NCBI RefSeq assembly: GCF_011751745.2
Contig: NZ_CP061170.1
Span: 372,001-436,000 of the forward strand
Origin: Paramicrobacterium fandaimingii
GTDB lineage: Bacteria > Actinomycetota > Actinomycetes > Actinomycetales > Microbacteriaceae
Length of the DNA stretch: 64,000 bases
Direction of reading: 5' to 3'
Positions 8,720 to 16,623 of the stretch are shown in pieces. A program made the position numbers and the translations under genes. The notes beneath the pieces were generated by a model that searched no databases, was not told where the DNA came from, and saw only the letters and a list, made by a program, of their open reading frames with translations. How positions within the stretch are numbered: position 1 is the first letter of the stretch; every line of letters starts with the position of its first letter.

Positions 8720-9088
8720 ATGCGCAGAGCGAGCGACGAGACCTGGGGGCAACGGTGGGTTCGCCGGTGGGTGCACGCGCAATTTCGCGGTGGCGAGCGA
8801 CCGGTTCCGACGCCGGAAGTGCCAGGGGCGAACGTCAACACTCTCAACGACTACCTCGCGTCTGGTCCGTTTGCGCGGTGGGCCGAACGATGGTTCTGGC
8901 TCGTCATGTTCATTGTGGCGGTCGTCGCTGCCGGGCTCTGCATCGGTCTGGCACTCTCGAATCTGGCAGCATACTGGGGGGCCGCAGTTTTCGGCCTCGC
9001 CCTGTTGTACTTCGCCCTCAGAATTCTGGCGGGGGTTCGGTGCCTCTTTCGCAATCGAAAGCGCCCGCGGCGTAAGTCGCGCCACTGA
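8720..9088 (+). CDS. Small two-helix membrane protein of unknown function
   Basis: 122 residues. A basic N-terminal part (WGQRWVRRWVHAQF) is followed by two hydrophobic helices at about 60-80 and 85-105 and a very basic C-terminus (RNRKRPRRKSRH), consistent with a small inner-membrane protein with both ends in the cytoplasm. I do not recognise a family. A GAGGGG stretch about ten bases upstream can serve as ribosome-binding site. It is convergent with the DUF5107 gene, five bases away, and overlapping frames on both strands look like shadows because only this one shows a membrane-protein composition. Confidence 0.6.
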   Translation: MRRASDETWGQRWVRRWVHAQFRGGERPVPTPEVPGANVNTLNDYLASGPFARWAERWFWLVMFIVAVVAAGLCIGLALSNLAAYWGAAVFGLALLYFALRILAGVRCLFRNRKRPRRKSRH

Positions 9089-9093
9089 CGACG

Positions 9094-11001
9094 TCAGACC
9101 TTCATTCTGAAGTCGTAGACGGCGGGAAGCGGTTCGTCTGGAAAAACTCTCACCCAGAGATCAGACACCCTCTCGTCGCCTTCCCGGAGATTCGCGATCT
9201 CGATGCCCTCGCGCAGCATCCGACCCGCTTCGTCATCGCGACCGAGCCTGTGCAGGGCGGTAGTGCGCAAGAATCGCACACGCCCAACCACCGCGACGTC
9301 GTCTGACGCCGCATCGAGAACGCGCAGGGCCGCGGCCGGGTCGCCACCGTCGAGAAGCACCATCGCTCCCTCGATCGCGAGCGCTCGTTGCGCGTCGGGC
9401 AGCGCGTGCCCCACAGCGGCGAGATAGTCGCCAGCAGCCTGTGACACGCGGCCGGTTTCAGCGCGAAGCCGCGCTCGCCCACGAAGCGCCGGCATGTTTG
9501 GAGCGAGGGCGAAGGATGCCGCGTAGTACGCGCCGGCCTGCTCGAGGTCGCCGCGCGCGTGCGCCATCGTGCCGAGATGCACGGCCGTGAGCCACGTGCG
9601 CGGGGCCTGCGTGAGCAGACGCTCCCACGGTTCGCCGCGCACATACGAGCCCACAATTTCGCGGCGATCTGTCAGAGGGAGGTCGCCGGTGTCGAGGAGC
9701 TCCAACCACTGCTGCACCTCATCGGTCGGATCGTCAAAAGGGGTACCGGGCGACGCTATGCCGCACTCGGCCGCGCGGTCACGTCGCCGCTGTTCGAGGT
9801 AACCCCAGCCGTTTCCCCGCACGATGGGTTCACGCGGCACCTCGTCAGCCGAGGCGCGGAAGCGCTCGAGGCGCGCCATCACGTCTGCGTCGGGCCACAG
9901 CGTCTCGACGCGCGCGGCAGCAGACGCGGCATCCGGAATCTCATCGTCTGCCGTTTGCTGCAGTGCGATGTTGCCGTACGCCTCGACCCAATCCCAGCTT
10001 TCGCCCGCTGGGAGGAGCAGATGCTCAAACTGGGTGCGCGCCAGCCCCGACTGCAGCTCGGCGTAGTGGCGGCCATCGGGCGTGAGCCACTTCTGCCAGC
10101 GATGCCCGCCGATGCCGTCGCCCCAGCAGAACAGCTTGCGCCCGCGCAGGCGATCGGTGGAGAGCAGAGCGAGGCCATCACCGTTCTCATCGACCGCGGC
10201 CAGCCACGTCCGTGCTCCCGCAATCGGATCGAAAAAATAATCGGCCGCGTAGGGTGCGCATGCAGGCGCAAGAATCTCTGGCGTCACGTCGACGGTGGAG
10301 ATCGCCCCGTCGTACCCGGTTGCGATCGCCGTGCTGCTCGGCGTGATCACGCGCGTGTGCTCGGTCTGCGGAATCGCCGCGTTCGTCCACCAGTACATGG
10401 GCGCGTCCCGACCAGACGTGTTGCGAATGCGCACGTAGGCGAACAGCGCAGAGGAATCGGAGGGAAGGGAGAGATCGACCTGAAAGACGGTTTCGCGCAG
10501 CCTGTCGAACTCCCACATGCGCAACAGCGGGCCGTCGGCAGCATCCACGATCGCCGTGTGCAGAGCGCTCGCGGTTGTCGGCGCGTGCCCGCGGGTGCCC
10601 AGGTTCCATTCGATTCCTCCCGCGAACCAGGCGTCGCGCAGGGCAAGATTGGCGTACTGCACAGCTGAGTTCTCGTGCAGCAGATCGACGTCTCGATCGA
10701 GGTCGCGAAGCGACCAGATGCGACCACCAAGCTGGGGGAGGACAACGGCGCGCAGATGGGAGTTCTCAAGCACGACAGCGGTGAACTGCGTCGGTTCGAG
10801 CGCACGGTCGTATGCATCCTGCATCGTGTACGGAAAGAGATTGCGCACTCCACCGAATCCCATTCCGGCGGCGATCTCCTCTGGCAGCGCCCCAGAGACA
10901 GCGTAGGGCGGCTCCGAGACGTCGGCAACGGCGGCGAGCGGATTCGCCGCACCGAGGTCGGCGGCGTGGAGGGTGATCGTCTCGACACGAATGTCGGTCA
11001 T
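9094..11001 (-). CDS. DUF5107 domain protein with C-terminal TPR-like repeats
   Basis: 635 residues. The N-terminal two-thirds match the DUF5107 pattern, a galactose-mutarotase-like beta-sandwich, with the hallmark LRAVVLPQLGGRIWSLRDLDRDVDLLHEN near residue 85 and GIEWNLGTRGH near 130. From about 440 the sequence becomes Ala/Leu-rich helical hairpins (GTMAHARGDLEQAGAYYAASFALAP and similar) typical of tetratricopeptide repeats. No signal peptide is visible, so it is probably cytoplasmic. DUF5107-TPR proteins usually sit near glycan catabolic genes, which fits the flanking mannoside and sugar-acid clusters, but no reaction is established. Confidence 0.8.
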   Translation of the reverse strand: MTDIRVETITLHAADLGAANPLAAVADVSEPPYAVSGALPEEIAAGMGFGGVRNLFPYTMQDAYDRALEPTQFTAVVLENSHLRAVVLPQLGGRIWSLRDLDRDVDLLHENSAVQYANLALRDAWFAGGIEWNLGTRGHAPTTASALHTAIVDAADGPLLRMWEFDRLRETVFQVDLSLPSDSSALFAYVRIRNTSGRDAPMYWWTNAAIPQTEHTRVITPSSTAIATGYDGAISTVDVTPEILAPACAPYAADYFFDPIAGARTWLAAVDENGDGLALLSTDRLRGRKLFCWGDGIGGHRWQKWLTPDGRHYAELQSGLARTQFEHLLLPAGESWDWVEAYGNIALQQTADDEIPDAASAAARVETLWPDADVMARLERFRASADEVPREPIVRGNGWGYLEQRRRDRAAECGIASPGTPFDDPTDEVQQWLELLDTGDLPLTDRREIVGSYVRGEPWERLLTQAPRTWLTAVHLGTMAHARGDLEQAGAYYAASFALAPNMPALRGRARLRAETGRVSQAAGDYLAAVGHALPDAQRALAIEGAMVLLDGGDPAAALRVLDAASDDVAVVGRVRFLRTTALHRLGRDDEAGRMLREGIEIANLREGDERVSDLWVRVFPDEPLPAVYDFRMKV

Positions 11002-11071
11002 GGCGGCATCCTCTCTGATGCATCGGCGTACTCACGATGGTAGCCGCAGACAGCGCTCGTAAGATGGACGC

Positions 11072-11914
11072 ATGAGCGAGACGACACTTCCTGCCATTGC
11101 CATTCTCGGCGCCGGGTCGATGGGCGGCGCGATCCTCTCGGGTCTCGTGCAGCCCAACGTGCACGTCGACGGAGGCATTCGGGTCACCAACCGAACGCCA
11201 AAGAAGGCCGACGCCCTCGCTGAGCTCGACGGGGTGACGTCGTACGCGCTTGAGACGACTCCGGATGCCCAGGCGCGCGCTCTCGCGGGCGCCAAGGTGG
11301 TGCTTGTCGGCGTGAAGCCGCACATGGTTCCCGATCTGCTGCGCGACATCGCCGGCGACCTCGAGCCGGGGAGCATCGTTGTCAGCGTCGCCGCTGGAGT
11401 GACCGTAGAGACATTCGAAAGCCTGCTGCCCGAGAGTGTTTCGGTAATCCGCGCCATGCCCAACACCCCATCGCACGTGGGCAAGGGCGTGACGGGCCTC
11501 GCACCGGGTACGCGCTCGAGCGACGACGATCTCGCCCTCGCTCGAGCGGTGTTTGAGACCGTTGGAGAGGTCGTCGAGGTGCCCGAGAGTCAGATCGATG
11601 CGCTGTCCACCATCTCTGGTTCGGGCCCGGCCTACGTCTTCTATCTCATCGAGGAGCTCACGCGTGCGGCTGTCGACAAGGGCTTCACTCCCGAGCAGGC
11701 TGCGACGCTCGTGAACGGCACGTTTGCGGGCGCGACCGAGCTGCTGATGCAGTCAGACAAAACGCCAGAACAGTTGCGCATCGAGGTGACGAGCCCGAAA
11801 GGCACAACCGAACAGGCGGTGAACGTGCTGCAGCAGGCGGGGTTCGCAGACACATTCACGAAGGCGACGGATGCCGCGCTGGCGCGTTCGCGCGAGCTTG
11901 CCGCGGGCTCGTGA
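11072..11914 (+). CDS. proC: Pyrroline-5-carboxylate reductase
   Basis: Last step of proline synthesis: NAD(P)H reduction of pyrroline-5-carboxylate to L-proline in the cytoplasm. 280 residues, a normal length. The N-terminal Rossmann fold begins with AILGAGSMGGAILSGL (residues 8-23), the middle has MPNTPSHVGKGVTGL, and the C-terminal dimerisation domain carries the family signature STISGSGPAYVFYLIEEL. It is divergent from the DUF5107 gene with 70 bases between, and convergent with the binding-protein gene across a strong hairpin. Confidence 0.96.
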   Translation: MSETTLPAIAILGAGSMGGAILSGLVQPNVHVDGGIRVTNRTPKKADALAELDGVTSYALETTPDAQARALAGAKVVLVGVKPHMVPDLLRDIAGDLEPGSIVVSVAAGVTVETFESLLPESVSVIRAMPNTPSHVGKGVTGLAPGTRSSDDDLALARAVFETVGEVVEVPESQIDALSTISGSGPAYVFYLIEELTRAAVDKGFTPEQAATLVNGTFAGATELLMQSDKTPEQLRIEVTSPKGTTEQAVNVLQQAGFADTFTKATDAALARSRELAAGS

Positions 11915-11921
11915 CACGATT

Positions 11922-11951
11922 CGGCGGCCGCGCAATTGTGCGCGGCCGCCG
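11922..11951. terminator. Bidirectional terminator-like hairpin between proC and the binding-protein gene
   Basis: A perfect 12-bp inverted repeat (CGGCGGCCGCGC and its complement) encloses the six-base loop AATTGT. It lies between two convergent genes, eight bases after proC and eleven before the stop of the opposite gene. No T-tract follows on either side, as is common for GC-rich actinobacterial hairpins. Confidence 0.65.
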
Positions 11952-11962
11952 ATCTTCCGTGC

Positions 11963-13279
11963 CTATGTGATCAGACCCGTCATCTCGTCGTGGAGGGCCT
12001 GCGCCGCATCAGCGGGTGACTGCTCCTCGAAGAGCACGATTCCGGCGTAGCGTTGAATCGTCGCCTGAACGGTGCTCGTACCTGTCGGCGGAATCGGCGG
12101 TGTCGACTTCACGTCTTCTTCGATGGACTCGAGAAACTCAAGCCCTGCCTTGTCGGCGTCGGAGAGGTCGTCCCTGATGGCGTCGAGAACCGTCGGGTTC
12201 ACGGGCATCCCACGTTCCGCGAGTCCGATCTTTGCGGCGTCGACATCGTTCACGAGAAAGTCGATGAACGCCGCTGTCTGAGCGGGGTTCTTCGTCTTCG
12301 ACGATGCAGACCAGAACATCGACGGCTTGAAGAACATGCCGGCCGCACCGGCGTTGCCGTCAAAGCTGGGGAGCTTCAGCAGCCTGACGTCGTTGCCGGT
12401 GGCCTCGGTGTACGCCTTGAGCTGGTTCGTCCACGACCAGCCCATTGCCGCCTTCTTCGTCGCGAAGAGTGACTGCTCGACAGACGAACTGACGTCTTGC
12501 GTAAACGCATCGGGGTTGGGACCGGAACCCGATGACGACAGTTTGAGGAGGTACTCGAACCACGAGGCGATCGACTCCTTCGAGACGCCGATCTTCCCGT
12601 CCTGTGAATACAGCTCTTCGCCCTTCTGGCGTGCCCAGACCATGAGGTCGGCGTCTTGCGCAACGAGGGAGGTTCCGATCACGTCACCACCCGACGCATC
12701 CGTCACCGACTTCGCCACGTCGAAGAAGTCATCCCACGTCCACGACTCGTCGTCGGGCAGATCGACGCCGAGCTCGGCGAAGACGTCGGCATTCGCGAAC
12801 ACCGAGTATGCATTCTGGCCGGCATTGATTCCGTAGAGCTTGCCGTCGTAGGTTCCCGATTCGAGGGCGCTCTTCGGAAAATCACTGAGGTCGAGTGCCT
12901 TGTGCTTCGTCAGGTCGAGAAGGGCACCACGGCCGCCGTATTCGGCGATGTACTTCTGATCCATCTGCACGATGTCGGGCATCGTGCCGCCGGCGACCTG
13001 TGTGGACAGCTTCGTCCAGTAGGTCGACCACTCACCGGGCCGAGGCTTGATTGTGATGGTGTCGTGCTGCTTCTGGTACAGATCGATGAGGTTCGCCGTG
13101 TTCTCGTTGCGAACAGCGTTTCCCCACCAGCCGAGTACGAGCGTCGCCTCTTTGTACGCGTCATCTGCGCTGCTCGTCTGCGACGACGCGGCCTGTGGTC
13201 CGCAGCCTGTGAGAAAGAATGACGCGCCGATGCCGCCGATTGCCAGCGCGGCGAACTGCCGTCGAGTGAAATCTGCCAT
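11963..13279 (-). CDS. Sugar ABC transporter substrate-binding lipoprotein (family 1 type)
   Basis: 438-residue extracytoplasmic solute receptor. The N-terminus MADFTRRQFAALAIGG has a Tat-like twin-arginine motif (T-R-R-Q-F, residues 5-9) and ends in the lipobox LTGC with Cys26 as lipidation site, so it is probably exported folded and anchored on the outside. The mature part has features of the MalE-like family (TLVLGWWGNAVRNENTANLIDLYQKQH, QMDQKYIAEYGGRGALLDL). A longer frame exists upstream, but the ATG at 13279 has a GGAGG ribosome-binding site. Its permeases are divergent at 13585. Two LacI-type palindromes lie in the shared promoter region. Confidence 0.92.
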   Translation of the reverse strand: MADFTRRQFAALAIGGIGASFFLTGCGPQAASSQTSSADDAYKEATLVLGWWGNAVRNENTANLIDLYQKQHDTITIKPRPGEWSTYWTKLSTQVAGGTMPDIVQMDQKYIAEYGGRGALLDLTKHKALDLSDFPKSALESGTYDGKLYGINAGQNAYSVFANADVFAELGVDLPDDESWTWDDFFDVAKSVTDASGGDVIGTSLVAQDADLMVWARQKGEELYSQDGKIGVSKESIASWFEYLLKLSSSGSGPNPDAFTQDVSSSVEQSLFATKKAAMGWSWTNQLKAYTEATGNDVRLLKLPSFDGNAGAAGMFFKPSMFWSASSKTKNPAQTAAFIDFLVNDVDAAKIGLAERGMPVNPTVLDAIRDDLSDADKAGLEFLESIEEDVKSTPPIPPTGTSTVQATIQRYAGIVLFEEQSPADAAQALHDEMTGLIT

Positions 13280-13332
13280 GTCGTGTGGCCTCCTTGCCAC
13301 GGGCGTCGTCGCCCGGTAGAGCGTTGGGGAGC

Positions 13333-13350
13333 TGAGAAAGCGATTTCTCA
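13333..13350. promoter_or_regulatory. LacI-type operator before the binding-protein gene
   Basis: TGAGAAAGCGATTTCTCA is an 18-bp dyad with a single off-centre mismatch and matches the three other copies in this region. It lies 54 bases upstream of the binding-protein start codon, where a repressor would block transcription. Confidence 0.75.
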
Positions 13351-13500
13351 GGGTGTGATTCATCATTATGGGCAACAAGCGGCGCCCTGTCAACGGTTTT
13401 TTCACGCAACCCCGCGGAGGCGGGAACCGCGGGCAAGGCAGGCTGCCGCTCGCGAAGGTTGACGTGGTGAAGGACTGGGATTACTCTCGTGGACTAGTCG

Positions 13501-13516
13501 GAGAAAGCGCTTTCTC
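13501..13516. promoter_or_regulatory. LacI-type operator before the permease operon
   Basis: GAGAAAGCGCTTTCTC is a perfect 16-bp palindrome, the best of the four copies of this motif in the window. It lies 84 bases before the permease start at 13585. The regulator is most likely the LacI protein encoded at 15461-16498. Confidence 0.8.
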
Positions 13517-13561
13517 GTTTCGACGGCATCCTGTACTCAATGACGACTTCAAGGACTTCGC

Positions 13562-13588
13562 ATGAACATGACGGTGAATCTGCCATGA
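13562..13588 (+). other. Eight-codon upstream frame coupled to the permease start
   Basis: ATG at 13562 opens the frame MNMTVNLP and stops at TGA 13586-13588, overlapping the permease ATG (ATGA). An AAGGA ribosome-binding site lies six bases before the ATG, while the permease start itself has only a weak one. This suggests a leader peptide for translational coupling, but it could be chance. Confidence 0.35.
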
Positions 13589-14511
13589 GCGTGATGACCG
13601 AGCTGCAGAATGTTCGGAGCTCACCGAAGAGCTCGGGGAGCAAACGGGACCGCGTCGCCTACGTGTTTCTGATCCCGTGGCTCATCGGGCTCGTCGGAAT
13701 CACGCTTGGCCCGATGCTCGCCTCCCTGATTCTCGCGTTCACCGACTACAACCTGCTGCAGGCTCCGCAGTTCATCGGCCTCGACAACTTCATCGAGATG
13801 GCGTCCGACAAACGACTGGCGAATTCGCTGCAGGTCACCTTCACGTACGTCTTCGTGTCTGTGCCGCTGCAGCTGATCATCGCCCTGCTCGTGGCGGTGC
13901 TTCTCGATCGCGGGTTGCGAGGCCTGTCGATCTACCGATCGATCTTCTACCTGCCGTCGCTTCTCGGCTCGTCTGTTGCCGTCGCGATTCTGTGGCGCCA
14001 GATGTTCGGTGCAGACGGCCTCGTCAACCAGCTGCTCGCCTTTGTCGGCATCCATGATGCCCCGGGCTGGGTGACGGATCCGAGCACCGCTCTCGGCACG
14101 ATCATTCTTCTGAACGTCTGGACGTTCGGTGCCCCCATGATCATCTTCGTCGCCGGTCTCAGGCAGATTCCCGAGATGTACTACGAAGCGGCAGAAATCG
14201 ACGGCGCAGGGCGCTGGACCCGCTTTCGACGAATCACGCTCCCCCTGCTCAGCCCCATTGTGTTCTTCAACCTCGTGCTGCAGCTGATCGGCGCGTTCCA
14301 GTCATTCACACAGGCGTTCGTCGTCTCGGGTGGCAATGGTGGCCCTGCCGACTCCACGATGTTCTATTCGCTGTACTTGTACCAGCAGGGCTTCAACCAG
14401 TTCAACATGGGCTATGCCGCTGCGCTCGCGTGGTTGCTGTTCGTGATCATCGGCGCGTTCACCGCCATCAACTTCATCGCTTCGAAGTATTGGGTGTTCT
14501 ATGACAACTAG
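13585..14511 (+). CDS. Carbohydrate ABC transporter permease (MalF-like)
   Basis: 308-residue inner-membrane permease of a CUT1-type sugar importer. Six hydrophobic helices follow a short basic cytoplasmic N-terminus (KRDRVAYVFLIPWLIGLVGITLGPMLASL). The EAA loop reads YYEAAEIDGAGRWTRFRRITLPLLSP, matching the MalF family. Starts at 13540 and 13585 are in frame; 13585 is preferred because it couples to the eight-codon leader and matches the family's N-terminus. It shares the last eleven bases with the next permease gene. No ATPase gene is present, so a shared MsiK-type ATPase encoded elsewhere is probably used. Confidence 0.92.
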   Translation: MSVMTELQNVRSSPKSSGSKRDRVAYVFLIPWLIGLVGITLGPMLASLILAFTDYNLLQAPQFIGLDNFIEMASDKRLANSLQVTFTYVFVSVPLQLIIALLVAVLLDRGLRGLSIYRSIFYLPSLLGSSVAVAILWRQMFGADGLVNQLLAFVGIHDAPGWVTDPSTALGTIILLNVWTFGAPMIIFVAGLRQIPEMYYEAAEIDGAGRWTRFRRITLPLLSPIVFFNLVLQLIGAFQSFTQAFVVSGGNGGPADSTMFYSLYLYQQGFNQFNMGYAAALAWLLFVIIGAFTAINFIASKYWVFYDN

Positions 14512-15439
14512 ATTTCAGACCGAGACGGCGCGCATGGTCACCGTCGGTGGAACGCGAACGCCGTTGCTACCGACGCGCGGCTCCGGAGGGCCGCACGGCA
14601 AGCGCGCCGCGGTTCGCAGCATCCGATCGCTGCTTCGGCATGTCGCTCTCATCGCCTGTGCAGTCGTCATGCTGTACCCGCTGCTCTGGATGCTCGTGAG
14701 CTCGCTGCGCCCCAATGACGAGATCTTCACCTCGCCGGGACTCGTGCCCTTCGACCTCGACTTTTCGAACTACTTCGTCGGCTGGACGGCCCTCTCGTCT
14801 CCGTTCGGCAAGTACCTCATCAACTCGATGATCATCGTGATCGGCGCGATCATCGGCAACCTGGTGTCGTGCTCGCTCGCCGCCTACGCATTCGCGCGTC
14901 TGAATTTTCGCGGGCGCAAGATCTTCTTTGCGATCATGCTGCTCACGATCATGCTGCCGTTTCAGGTTGTGCTTGTTCCGCAGTACATTCTGTTCTCGAA
15001 CTTGGGCTGGCTCAACACGTTCTGGCCGCTCATTCTGCCCAAGGTGCTCGGCACCGACTCGTTCTTCATCTTTCTGATGGTGCAGTTCATCCGCGGCATA
15101 CCGAAGGAACTCGACGAGGCAGCGCGAATTGACGGATGCGGCCATTTCCGCACGTTCTTCCAAGTGATTCTGCCCCTGATGGTGCCGGCGCTCGCAACGA
15201 CAGCCGTCTTCACGTTCATCTGGACGTGGAACGAGTTCTTCGGAGCGATCGTCTATCTGACGGCGCCTGACGTCTTCACCGTGCCGGTTGCCCTTGGTCA
15301 GTTCACCGATTCGCAGGCGGGAAGCGACTGGGGTGCCATGTTTGCCATGTCGATCGTGTCGCTCGTTCCGGTGTTCTTCGCGTTCCTCTTCGGCCAGAAA
15401 TACCTCGTGAAGGGCATCGCGACGACCGGGCTGAAATAG
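14501..15439 (+). CDS. Carbohydrate ABC transporter permease (MalG-like)
   Basis: 312 residues. After a 45-residue basic cytoplasmic tail come six helices beginning with LLRHVALIACAVVMLYPLLWML. The typical MalG loop LRPNDEIFTSPGLVPFDLDFSNY and the EAA motif KELDEAARIDGCGHFRTFFQVILPLMVPALAT are present, and the end FGQKYLVKGIATTGLK is the conserved MalG C-terminus. The start overlaps the previous permease by eleven bases, so the pair is co-translated. It is convergent with the LacI regulator gene, whose stop is 22 bases away. Confidence 0.93.
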   Translation: MTTRFQTETARMVTVGGTRTPLLPTRGSGGPHGKRAAVRSIRSLLRHVALIACAVVMLYPLLWMLVSSLRPNDEIFTSPGLVPFDLDFSNYFVGWTALSSPFGKYLINSMIIVIGAIIGNLVSCSLAAYAFARLNFRGRKIFFAIMLLTIMLPFQVVLVPQYILFSNLGWLNTFWPLILPKVLGTDSFFIFLMVQFIRGIPKELDEAARIDGCGHFRTFFQVILPLMVPALATTAVFTFIWTWNEFFGAIVYLTAPDVFTVPVALGQFTDSQAGSDWGAMFAMSIVSLVPVFFAFLFGQKYLVKGIATTGLK

Positions 15440-15460
15440 GGCGATTCGAGCGCACGCTGC

Positions 15461-16498
15461 TCAACTGGCCGGACCCGTCGTGCCGCGCGGCACGACAAGC
15501 GGCCCGAACGAGAGGTTGTATGCGGGCTGTCTGTCGTTCAGCAGATCCCACATGCGCGCCCAGGCCTGCGTGCCGAGTTCCGGCGAGGGAACGGCGGCCG
15601 TTGTGAGCGGTGGCGTCGTGTACTGGGCAAACTCGATGTCGTCGAAGCCCGTGATCGAGAGGTCACCGGGAACGCCCACTCCCCGCTCGGAGAGCGCACT
15701 CAAAAGCCCCATGGCGACAAGGTCGTTGAAGGCAAGCACTCCCGTTGCCGTCGAGCTGATCACGGCGTCGACAGATGCATAACCCTCGGCGAAGGTGACG
15801 TAGCCAGAGAGTACGTCGATCGTCGTGTCGGGGTGGTTCGCGCAGAACTCGTCGATCGCCGCGAGACGGTCCCGGTTTGACGCCGACCCCTCGGCGCCGC
15901 CGAGGAACAGCATCTTCTGGTGACCAAGACCATTCAAGTGAGTGAGCAGCTGCGAAAAGCCAGATCGGTAGTCAGCCGCGACAACGGGGACGCTCGCGGC
16001 CGTCGGAGTGCGGTTGATGACGACAGCGGGGGCGATCTGGGGGAGGAGTGCATTGAGCTCGTCATCGCTCATGCGCGGAGCGCACAGAACGATGCCGTCG
16101 CTGCGTCGGCGCGCCTCGATTGCGAGCTCGGCTTCTTTCGTCGGGTCTTCGAACGAGTCGGCAACGAGAACGTGGTAGTTCGCGCCTGTCGCCCCGGAGC
16201 TCAGGCCGCGGAGAGCCCCTTGGAATGTTGGATTTCCCAGGTCGGGGACGATAACGGAGACGGTCTGTGTCTTGCCGAGCACGAGGCTTCGTGCGAGCGG
16301 ACTCGCTGTATAGCCAAGGGCGATGGCGGCTTCGCGGACGCGCTCGGTGAGTTCGGGATCGACCTTTGTGCTGCCGTTCATGACGCGCGAAACAGTTGAC
16401 AGCGAGACCCCAGCCTTCGCAGCGACATCAGAGATCGTGAGCCGTTCCGGTGATCGACGAGCCACAGCATCCCCCTTCTTGCTTCTGCGTCGCGGCAT
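15461..16498 (-). CDS. LacI-family transcriptional regulator of the sugar-acid cluster
   Basis: 345 residues with an intact helix-turn-helix (LTISDVAAKAGVSLSTVSRVMNGSTKVDPELTERVREAA, about 20-60), the hinge TASPLARSLVLGKTQTVSVIVPD, and a periplasmic-binding-like effector domain ending in the typical FDDIEFAQYTTPPLTT. ATG 16498 is taken as start; GTG 16504 is an alternative. One operator copy (16536-16551) lies just upstream, implying autoregulation together with the divergent oxidoreductase operon. Three more copies precede the importer genes and the opposite-strand operon, so it is probably the local repressor, relieved by a sugar acid or its precursor. Confidence 0.92.
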   Translation of the reverse strand: MPRRRSKKGDAVARRSPERLTISDVAAKAGVSLSTVSRVMNGSTKVDPELTERVREAAIALGYTASPLARSLVLGKTQTVSVIVPDLGNPTFQGALRGLSSGATGANYHVLVADSFEDPTKEAELAIEARRRSDGIVLCAPRMSDDELNALLPQIAPAVVINRTPTAASVPVVAADYRSGFSQLLTHLNGLGHQKMLFLGGAEGSASNRDRLAAIDEFCANHPDTTIDVLSGYVTFAEGYASVDAVISSTATGVLAFNDLVAMGLLSALSERGVGVPGDLSITGFDDIEFAQYTTPPLTTAAVPSPELGTQAWARMWDLLNDRQPAYNLSFGPLVVPRGTTGPAS

Positions 16499-16535
16499 CA
16501 GCACTGTTCTGGCAAAACACTATCGTGTATTGTAC

Positions 16536-16551
16536 GAGAAAGCGTTTTCTC
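16536..16551. promoter_or_regulatory. LacI-type operator between the regulator and the oxidoreductase operon
   Basis: GAGAAAGCGTTTTCTC differs from the perfect palindrome at 13501 by one base. It lies between the divergent lacI-type gene (start 16498) and the Gfo/Idh/MocA operon (start 16624), where it can control both directions. Confidence 0.75.
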
Positions 16552-16623
16552 ACGGAGGTGTGAGAAACCCGATGCGGCGGAGATCACAGACAGACGCGGT
16601 CAGCCGTCCGGAAGGGAACCCCT

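Larger units (their letters stand above)
13280..13584. other. Divergent promoter region of the ABC importer
   Basis: This 305-base gene-free stretch separates the binding-protein gene from the permease operon. It holds two LacI-type operators whose centres are 167 bases apart (close to 16 helical turns, so compatible with looping), and an eight-codon upstream frame just before the first permease. I see no further gene. Confidence 0.7.

Noticed and set aside
9559..10668. Long plus-strand frame of 369 codons antisense to the DUF5107 gene
   Set aside because: It has the Arg/Gly/His-rich composition typical of shadows of GC-rich genes, and the opposite strand holds a clear protein family.
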